In this document: one piece after another, positions 7,316 to 12,425 of the stretch
Layout of the letters: every line of letters starts with the position of its first letter
Numbering within the stretch: position 1 is the stretch's first letter
Source: Candidatus Nanopelagicales bacterium
GTDB taxonomy: Bacteria > Actinomycetota > Actinomycetes > S36-B12 > UBA5976
Length of the DNA stretch: 12,425 bases
Reading direction: 5' to 3'
Assembly: GCA_030831445.1 (NCBI GenBank)
Contig: JAURLB010000152.1
Coordinates: forward strand, 1 to 12,425
Notes under the pieces: model-generated
The model's database searches: none
What the model was told of the DNA's origin: nothing
Seen by the model: the letters and a program-made list of their open reading frames with translations, nothing else
Position numbers and translations under genes: made by a program

Positions 7316-10300
7316 GTGTCTCGTCGTTTTGTCGCAGGTATCGGCACCCTAGCCGTGCTTTTTTCCTTGCTTACTTCAGTTCAAGTGGCACAAGGTTTGG
7401 TGACCGAGATTTCACTAGAGCCAGCAGAATGGCGAGCATTAAGCGAACCTTTGAAGGTCAATGCAACGTTTGATGGTGCAGCCACATGGCAAGCAAACCT
7501 GCGAAGCCGATGCACGGATCAGATTGTCATGTCCAAGGCGGGGAGTACGAGTGGAGCAACAAACGTACAAATCGTATTTCCATCTCAAACGTTTGAACCA
7601 GGACCATACCTACTTGAAATTAATAGCACAACGTCAAAATTGAAATCCCGCACACTGACTCGCAATGTGGATATCGTTGCGAGTAAAGAAACAGTTGGAT
7701 TTCAAATGCTGTGCCCTAATGCGCAAGCCTTAAAAGTTGGAACCAGTATCACTTCGCAAGTAAGCGCTCTTTCCATCATTGCGAAGCGAAACAAATCGAA
7801 CGCCACGAGTGCGGTAGTTCTTCGTGCAAACGCATCATCAACACTACAATTGGCTGCTGGAAACATCGCAGCACTCACAAATTCAATTGTAATTATCAGT
7901 GGTAAAAACACAGTTCGAAAAAGTGACGCTACATATTTGCTAGACAGTGGAATCAAAAATCTGATTCTTGTTGGAAGTGAGAACAACTTCACCCCTACGT
8001 ATACCAAGAGAGTGAAAGCAGAAGGGTTCGTCGTCCGTAGAGTTGATCCTACAAATATCTCTGCGCTTATTTCGATGCTGACAAAACAATATGTCGCACC
8101 ACAATCAGTTCTCGTCGTGAAAGAGGGCGCACCACATGCGCTGGAAGCAGCACATTTTGCAAGTCGCACGAATCAGATTGTTTTATCAACCACATCCTCG
8201 TACGTATCTCAACTGAAAGAAGTAAAGAAGAGTTTTCCAGACCTAGATCTGATTCATTACGGTCCCGCCTCCGATGGAGTTCCCACAAAATTTATTGCTA
8301 AAAGTATCTGGTCAGATAACGCGTTAGAACGAGCCGCATATGTGACTGCAACGTTTGGTGAAGTGGAACCCGAACTCTGGTTAGCATCAAAGCGTCCAGC
8401 AACCTTTGTTGATGTGGCCTTATTGGGTTCGCATGCTATTCGAATTGAAGTTAGCAGTCGCCTGAACGATTCACAACTCGAATTTGTTGCGAAAAATAAT
8501 GAACTGAAAGGCGTCTTTACGTCAGTCACTCTAGGTACGCATCCCACAGAGGCCTTCGTGCAATCCGCTCGCACATTGTATTTACGAGACAATGCGCCTG
8601 CGGTTGAAACACTCACGCTTCCCGCACTCGCACCTGCGACTGTGCCGGCCAACTTTGCCTTTAGTGGCAGCGGTTGGGGACATGGGATCGGCATGTCGCA
8701 ATGGGGGGCATTTGCCATGGCAGAAGATGGCAAAACTGCTGCAGAGATTTTGACTTACTATTTTCAAGGGACAGAGGTCAAACCTATTTTTGATAATGCA
8801 GATGTTTGGGTAAACCTGCATAACCGCATTAAATCTACAATTGTGTCTGTTACAGGCAAAGATGCTAGGTGGCGAATCACGTCAGCTTCAGATAACAGCA
8901 TTGAGTTAAATGCTGGTGTGTCAGTGACATTTTCGTATCAAGCTGATGGAAACCTGATAAAAGCTACCGCAAGTGATGGGCAAACAATCGAAGCATCGAA
9001 TCGCTTTAGCGTTACGTGGAGCGGTACGCGATTCAGTCGTGATCTCTCAGGTGCACCAGGAGTTGCCGAAGTGTCTGCAGGAACGACCCTTGCTAGCAGC
9101 AAGAAATATCGCTTTGGTTCACTTCGAATAAACGCAGCGAGCGCAACTGATTCGCTGACTTCGGGACTTCAAGTTACCAATCGAGTTAGTCTGCACAATG
9201 AGTACCTTTATGGCATCGGTGAAGTTTCGAATTCCTGGCCAGAACAGGCGCTCATTGCGCAAGCGATTGCTGCACGCTCGTTTGCTTACAATCGTGTGTT
9301 CGATGATGAGGGTGCGCTCAAAAGTCGCATGGGATCGTGTGACTGTATGGTGTACGCGGACATTCGGGATCAAAACTACGTGGGCTATTCAAAGATAACC
9401 AGTAGTTTGGGTGAACGTTGGAAGGCTGCAGTTGATGCTACAACTCCAGATGCAGACACAGGCCTTGTCGTTATGAATAAGAATCAAGTTGTGCAAACTT
9501 TTTACGCGGCAGCAACTGGTGGGCATACGCAAAATAACGAGGATGTGTGGGGTGGAACTCCACGGAGTTTCTACCGAGGTATTGAAGATCCCTGGTCACT
9601 CATGCCCAGTGGAGCAACAACTGTAAGTACTTGGAGTCCAAGAATTCGATCCCAAGCAATGATTGCAAGTGCATTTGGTTTGCCAAACGTCGTGACTTTA
9701 GACCTGTCGGACCGATTCGCCTCAGGAGGCATTCGAAAAGCCATCGCAACTTCGCTTGATGGTAAGACCGCAACTCTCTCAGGTGAACAATTTCGGTCAA
9801 GAATCAAATCTGATCAGGGGGATACACTGCAGAGCACCTGGGTGTGGCGGGCACTTGTTGAAAGTGATGCAAGCAACTTGACTCTCGCCACGTGGTTGCT
9901 CAACGAGCGCAGTATTGGGTTCTCAAAATCCCCAGCATTGACGAGTAAAAATGTTGTTCTGGTGCAAAATCCACAATCGGCCAGTACTGCCACACTTGCT
10001 TTGGCTAGTGCATTAGCGGGGCGTACTGAATCGGCGTTGGTAGTAACGAAGCCCACTGGTGATGTGACAAGAATTACGAAGCTGATAGTAGAACGAGGGT
10101 TTGAATCCATAACAGTTGTTGGAAATATTGATCCTCTGCTTGCAACTGCATTGACGGCACTCAATCTGTCATTTGAAACGTATAAAGGGAAAGACGAATT
10201 TGAGCTTGCGGCCAACATTGCCAGCAGTCAGGCCAACGTGGATGGGTACATCATTGCTAACCCCGAAACGAGCGCAACCTTGCCACTTGCTGTCTCGCTG

Positions 10301-10720
10301 AGCATTAGCCAGGGTTGGCCACTCTTGTACTCATCATCAGCAATTCTTTCGACACACTCTCAGAAGGTTTTGGAAAGCCGCGTAGCTCCATCGATTGCAA
10401 TTGGCAGTCAAGGCGTGCTTTCAGATATGGCATTGGCAACTTTGAGTGATGTAAAGCGACTGGACACGAGCGACCTTGCGCTTGCTTCGCAGATCGCGCT
10501 GAGGCTTTCATCCAAAGTTCATCGAGGCCTTGTCACAATTGATGGAGAATCGAATCCAGTCCGCTCTCTCACAGCACTCAGTCTGGGCTTCCCAGCAATG
10601 TATGCAGACAATCAATACGTCACTATCGGCCAAGAGTGGCTTCGCCGGCAAAGTCTCTTGAGCTTGATTCTAAACTTCTCAGCGGACAATGAGTTCGTCC
10701 AAATCATGCGTCGAGCGTAA
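7316..10720 (+). CDS. Secreted SpoIID/LytB-domain protein flanked by cell-wall-binding-like repeats
   Basis: SpoIID proteins are lytic transglycosylases that cut glycan strands stripped of stem peptides; LytB-type members stimulate amidases. This 1134-residue protein starts with a signal peptide (SRR, then a hydrophobic run to about residue 27). Residues of about 140-435 and 835-1110 look like degenerate cell-wall-binding repeat 2 units (for example GIKNLILVGSENNF and GFESITVVGNIDPL). Between them is the GSGWGHGIGMSQWGAFAMA motif (451-469), then the SpoIID core: YLYGIGEVSNSWPEQALIAQ (629-648) with Glu636 where the catalytic Glu is expected, AARSFAYNR, a CDC pair (Cys675, Cys677) and GGHTQNNEDVWGG (735-747). 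The WGHG motif precedes the core, an order I recall from other actinobacterial members, unlike Bacillus SpoIID. No sporulation genes are nearby; a wall-remodelling role is inferred. A possible -10, TATTTT, lies at 7227-7232. The next gene is coupled to it. Confidence 0.9.
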   Translation: MSRRFVAGIGTLAVLFSLLTSVQVAQGLVTEISLEPAEWRALSEPLKVNATFDGAATWQANLRSRCTDQIVMSKAGSTSGATNVQIVFPSQTFEPGPYLLEINSTTSKLKSRTLTRNVDIVASKETVGFQMLCPNAQALKVGTSITSQVSALSIIAKRNKSNATSAVVLRANASSTLQLAAGNIAALTNSIVIISGKNTVRKSDATYLLDSGIKNLILVGSENNFTPTYTKRVKAEGFVVRRVDPTNISALISMLTKQYVAPQSVLVVKEGAPHALEAAHFASRTNQIVLSTTSSYVSQLKEVKKSFPDLDLIHYGPASDGVPTKFIAKSIWSDNALERAAYVTATFGEVEPELWLASKRPATFVDVALLGSHAIRIEVSSRLNDSQLEFVAKNNELKGVFTSVTLGTHPTEAFVQSARTLYLRDNAPAVETLTLPALAPATVPANFAFSGSGWGHGIGMSQWGAFAMAEDGKTAAEILTYYFQGTEVKPIFDNADVWVNLHNRIKSTIVSVTGKDARWRITSASDNSIELNAGVSVTFSYQADGNLIKATASDGQTIEASNRFSVTWSGTRFSRDLSGAPGVAEVSAGTTLASSKKYRFGSLRINAASATDSLTSGLQVTNRVSLHNEYLYGIGEVSNSWPEQALIAQAIAARSFAYNRVFDDEGALKSRMGSCDCMVYADIRDQNYVGYSKITSSLGERWKAAVDATTPDADTGLVVMNKNQVVQTFYAAATGGHTQNNEDVWGGTPRSFYRGIEDPWSLMPSGATTVSTWSPRIRSQAMIASAFGLPNVVTLDLSDRFASGGIRKAIATSLDGKTATLSGEQFRSRIKSDQGDTLQSTWVWRALVESDASNLTLATWLLNERSIGFSKSPALTSKNVVLVQNPQSASTATLALASALAGRTESALVVTKPTGDVTRITKLIVERGFESITVVGNIDPLLATALTALNLSFETYKGKDEFELAANIASSQANVDGYIIANPETSATLPLAVSLSISQGWPLLYSSSAILSTHSQKVLESRVAPSIAIGSQGVLSDMALATLSDVKRLDTSDLALASQIALRLSSKVHRGLVTIDGESNPVRSLTALSLGFPAMYADNQYVTIGQEWLRRQSLLSLILNFSADNEFVQIMRRA

Positions 10721-10724
10721 GGGG
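10719..10724 (+). promoter_or_regulatory. Shine-Dalgarno of the nucleotidyltransferase gene, overlapping the previous stop
   Basis: AAGGGG begins inside the TAA of the SpoIID gene (10718-10720) and ends four bases before the GTG at 10729, so the two genes are probably translated from one message. Confidence 0.65.
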
Positions 10725-10728
10725 TTTT

Positions 10729-11730
10729 GTGGAAGCGATACTCCTCGTTGGAGGATTGGGTACAAGGCTACATCCGTTGACACTCACGACTGCAAAACCT
10801 ATGTTGCCACTTGGCAATACCCCGATCACTGAACACCAACTACGGCGCGCTGCAAGTATCGGTATTAAACGAGTTGTCTTGAGTACAAGTTATCTCAGTG
10901 ATTCATTTCGAACGTATTTTGAAGACGGTTCTCGCTGGGGTTTGCAATTGATTTATGCAATCGAAGATGAACCCCTAGGAACTGCAGGTGCAATTCGACA
11001 TGCGGCACGTTACCTCGAATCTCATGCTCCAGTTTTTATCTTTAACGGTGACGTCATATCGCACCATAGTCTGACAAGACAGTTGGAACTACATACCGAG
11101 CGAGAAGCAGATGTCACATTGCATTTACTGCCAGTCAACGATGTGCGGCCGTATGGGAAAGTTTCAATCACGAGTGACTTACGCATCACTGAATTCGTCG
11201 AAAAGCCACAATCCCAAACGGCTGTTGAAGGCGTGATAAATGCCGGTTGTTACATTTTTAATCCGCAAGTCATCGAAGACATTCCGGAAGGACGTCCTGT
11301 AAGTGTTGAACGGGAGATTTTTCCTAAACTGCTTTTACAAGATCGCACCTTGGTGGGACATCTTGAAGATTCTTATTGGCTTGATCTCGGCACACCTACT
11401 CGTTATCTCAAAGCAAACCTCGATCTGCTAAAAAGTAAGCAGTCTCAAATTGGCGAAGCAACAATTTCGAGCCCCGAGTTGATAGAGCATTCAGTCATTG
11501 GATTCAACGTCACAATCGGAGCGAATGTTTCCATTTCTAACTCGCTAATACTTGACGGGGTGAATATTGGTGAGAATTCACATATTTCTCACACAATTCT
11601 GGGGAACAATGTGAATGTTCATCCAAATACTCGGCTTGCCGGGGTTGTGGCTGGGGATAACCTCACATTAAGTGGCCAAACTTTTCCACAGTCGGACTCG
11701 ATTTGCGCTATTGCGACTAGCGAGTTGTAG
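10729..11730 (+). CDS. NDP-sugar pyrophosphorylase, probably mannose-1-phosphate guanylyltransferase
   Basis: Makes an activated sugar from a sugar-1-phosphate and an NTP in the cytoplasm; by similarity to M. tuberculosis ManB (Rv3264c) and by position next to whiB the product is probably GDP-mannose, the donor for mannosylated envelope glycans. The 333 residues contain the nucleotide signature GGLGTRLHPLT (8-18), KPMLP (23-27), EPLGTAGAI (81-89), FNGDVI (105-110) with the metal-binding Asp108, EKP (158-160), NAGCYIF (171-177), SVEREIFPKLL (192-202) and SYWLDLGTP (215-223). A left-handed beta-helix of hexapeptide repeats follows from about 250 (HSVIGFNVTIGANVSIS onward). Glucose-1-phosphate thymidylyl- or uridylyltransferase activity cannot be excluded from sequence alone. 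It lies eight bases after the SpoIID gene. Confidence 0.88.
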   Translation: MEAILLVGGLGTRLHPLTLTTAKPMLPLGNTPITEHQLRRAASIGIKRVVLSTSYLSDSFRTYFEDGSRWGLQLIYAIEDEPLGTAGAIRHAARYLESHAPVFIFNGDVISHHSLTRQLELHTEREADVTLHLLPVNDVRPYGKVSITSDLRITEFVEKPQSQTAVEGVINAGCYIFNPQVIEDIPEGRPVSVEREIFPKLLLQDRTLVGHLEDSYWLDLGTPTRYLKANLDLLKSKQSQIGEATISSPELIEHSVIGFNVTIGANVSISNSLILDGVNIGENSHISHTILGNNVNVHPNTRLAGVVAGDNLTLSGQTFPQSDSICAIATSEL

Positions 11731-11738
11731 AGGCCTCC

Positions 11739-11767
11739 TTGACGTTATCGAATAACACGTGTGTAAT
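11739..11767 (+). promoter_or_regulatory. whiB promoter
   Basis: TTGACG (11739-11744), a 17-base spacer and TGTAAT (11762-11767) each match the housekeeping consensus at five of six bases. Transcription would start near 11774, giving a leader of about 34 bases that includes the Shine-Dalgarno sequence. This is the best promoter in the window. Confidence 0.6.
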
Positions 11768-11770
11768 TCG
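11749..11770. promoter_or_regulatory. Palindrome over the whiB -10 (operator candidate)
   Basis: A perfect eight-base palindrome ACACGTGT (11755-11762) ends on the first base of the -10. Around it, CGAAT (11749-11753) and ATTCG (11766-11770) form an outer inverted repeat whose centre is offset by one base. A dimeric protein bound here would cover the -10 and block transcription. The binding protein is unknown; no regulator is assigned. Confidence 0.4.
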
Positions 11771-11775
11771 CCCGT

Positions 11776-11793
11776 GCCACTGACCGAGGTGGC
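11776..11793 (+). promoter_or_regulatory. Small hairpin in the whiB leader
   Basis: GCCAC (11776-11780) pairs with GTGGC (11789-11793) around an eight-base loop, four bases before the AGGAG ribosome binding site. It would form at the start of the predicted transcript. The stem is short and could be chance. Confidence 0.25.
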
Positions 11794-11807
11794 CTTGAGG
11801 AGTCGTA

Positions 11808-12074
11808 GTGGCAGACGATATGGCGTCACCGTTGGGTGGCCTACCTTTTATCGATCCAGCCCTCGCGTGGCAAGAACGTGCACTTTGTGCCCAAACAGAT
11901 CCTGAAGCTTTCTTCCCAGAAAAAGGCGGAAGCACACGCGAGGCAAAGAAGGTTTGTATGTCCTGTGAGGTTCGAGCGGAGTGTCTCGAATACGCATTAG
12001 CCAATGATGAAAGATTTGGAATTTGGGGTGGGCTATCTGAGCGTGAGCGTCGACGCCTGAAACGCATCAGCTAG
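11808..12074 (+). CDS. whiB: WhiB-family Fe-S transcriptional regulator (WhiB/WhiB2 type)
   Basis: An 88-residue WhiB-like protein; these bind a [4Fe-4S] cluster, usually pair with the primary sigma factor, and the WhiB/WhiB2 branch controls septation and sporulation or cell-division genes. The four cluster cysteines are Cys27, Cys50, Cys53 and Cys59 with the standard spacing (22, 2 and 5 residues between). The GIWGGL turn follows near residue 73 and the DNA-contacting basic tail RERRRLKR closes the protein. The GTG at 11808 has AGGAG (11798-11802) five bases upstream. Position next to a ManB-type gene matches M. tuberculosis whiB2 (Rv3260c), which supports the WhiB2 branch over stress-type members. 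It has its own promoter with an overlapping palindrome. Which genes it controls here is unknown. Confidence 0.95.
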   Translation: MADDMASPLGGLPFIDPALAWQERALCAQTDPEAFFPEKGGSTREAKKVCMSCEVRAECLEYALANDERFGIWGGLSERERRRLKRIS

Positions 12075-12079
12075 TGTCT

Positions 12080-12108
12080 TTGAGAATACATCAAGAACCT
12101 AATTAGAT
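12080..12108 (+). promoter_or_regulatory. Promoter for a leaderless glycosyltransferase mRNA
   Basis: TTGAGA (12080-12085, five of six to the -35 consensus), a 17-base spacer and TTAGAT (12103-12108, three of six to the -10 consensus). The -10 ends six bases before the GTG at 12115, the same spacing as at birA and purK. Confidence 0.4.
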
Positions 12109-12114
12109 AGACCT

Positions 12115-12425
12115 GTGACCGAAACTTCCCTTGACACATGGTGGCAAGAAGACGAAGCAGAATCTGCACCACCGATTCAAGTGCTGCATTTTGTGACTGC
12201 TGTAGTTGTCAGTCGAAATGGTGCCGAGTGGTTGCCGACCACACTCCGTTCAATACGAGAACAACATCGTGGCATCGATCAACTCATTGCTGCCGATGTG
12301 GCGAGTGAAGATGCATCAGTTACCCTTTTCGAAAACGCATCAGCGTCTTTTATTGCCCATTTGCCAGAAGGTGCAACACAGAGTGATGCCTTAAATGCAG
12401 CTCTCTCGCAGGTGCAAAGCGCGGA
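12115..12425 (+). CDS. Family 2 glycosyltransferase, N-terminal part
   Basis: About 103 residues are present before the right edge cuts the gene. After a short acidic stretch (WWQEDEAESA), the strand FVTAVVVSRNGAEWLPTTLR opens a GT-A fold, and LIAADVASEDASVTLF sits where family 2 enzymes usually have a DxxSTDGS-type nucleotide-binding turn, here altered to ASEDAS. Large membrane glycosyltransferases of this kind occur next to whiB in other actinobacteria, as far as I recall. The GTG at 12115 has no Shine-Dalgarno and probably starts a leaderless message. The frame stays open to the edge. The catalytic DxD region is beyond the window, so activity cannot be judged. Confidence 0.75.
   Translation, partial: MTETSLDTWWQEDEAESAPPIQVLHFVTAVVVSRNGAEWLPTTLRSIREQHRGIDQLIAADVASEDASVTLFENASASFIAHLPEGATQSDALNAALSQVQSA

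Noticed and set aside
7702..10511. Minus-strand open frames antisense to the SpoIID gene, up to 158 residues
   Set aside because: Low-complexity Ser/Ala/Arg-rich translations typical of the opposite strand of a long coding region, without starts or domains.
7316..10720. Evidence that the organism sporulates
   Set aside because: SpoIID-domain proteins are widespread in non-sporulating actinobacteria and no other sporulation gene is present here; WhiB also occurs in non-sporulating species.
11717..12067. Minus-strand open frame antisense to whiB
   Set aside because: Arg/Ser-rich translation with no domain; the plus frame has the exact WhiB cysteine spacing.

Overview
The window looks like a chromosomal housekeeping and cell-envelope region of a small-genome, lower-GC actinobacterium. 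The estimate of GC, by eye and not computed, is in the mid-40s percent. Evidence for this assignment is a WhiB-family Fe-S regulator, a PccB/AccD5-type acyl-CoA carboxylase beta subunit next to birA, a LytR-CpsA-Psr protein, many GTG starts, and what look like leaderless transcripts. Gene gaps are very tight (two convergent pairs meet within 3 bases), as in streamlined freshwater or marine actinobacteria such as the Nanopelagicales (acI) type. That lineage is an inference; no rRNA or other marker is present to prove it.

Layout. Bases 1-1381 (minus): acyl-CoA carboxylase beta subunit, cut by the left edge. 1419-2192 (plus): biotin-protein ligase BirA, divergent from it with only 37 bases between the start codons. 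2189-2617 (minus): GtrA-like four-helix membrane protein, convergent with birA. 2693-5750 (plus): a compact run of purK, purE, a YccU-type CoA-binding protein and an ExoA-like membrane glycosyltransferase. 5753-7156 (minus): LCP-family wall-polymer transferase. 7316-10720 (plus): a very large secreted SpoIID/LytB-domain protein with degenerate cell-wall-binding-repeat regions on both sides of the SpoIID part. 10729-11730 (plus): NDP-sugar (probably GDP-mannose) pyrophosphorylase. 11808-12074 (plus): WhiB/WhiB2. 12115 to the right edge (plus): start of a family 2 glycosyltransferase. No tRNA, rRNA, CRISPR, IS element or phage gene is visible, and no gene-free stretch exceeds 300 bases.

How it fits together. 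The gene order and relative orientation match, as I recall them, a conserved actinobacterial block (M. tuberculosis accD5-birA-GtrA-like-purK-purE, then cpsA, manB and whiB2 further along) with many intervening genes missing. BirA would attach biotin to the carrier subunit that works with the neighbouring carboxylase. PurK and PurE do the two-step carboxylation of AIR in purine synthesis. The GtrA protein, both glycosyltransferases, the sugar nucleotidyltransferase, the LCP protein and the SpoIID protein all point to making, exporting, attaching or remodelling envelope glycans. WhiB, linked to septation in relatives, sits at the end.

Most of the window is ordinary. The points most worth a second look are: a Leu in the carboxylase where propionyl-CoA enzymes carry a specificity-setting Asp; the doubly flanked SpoIID protein; a palindrome lying over the whiB promoter; overlapping opposite -10 elements between accD and birA; and four TTGGCA repeats spaced near whole helical turns in the LCP/SpoIID divergent region.
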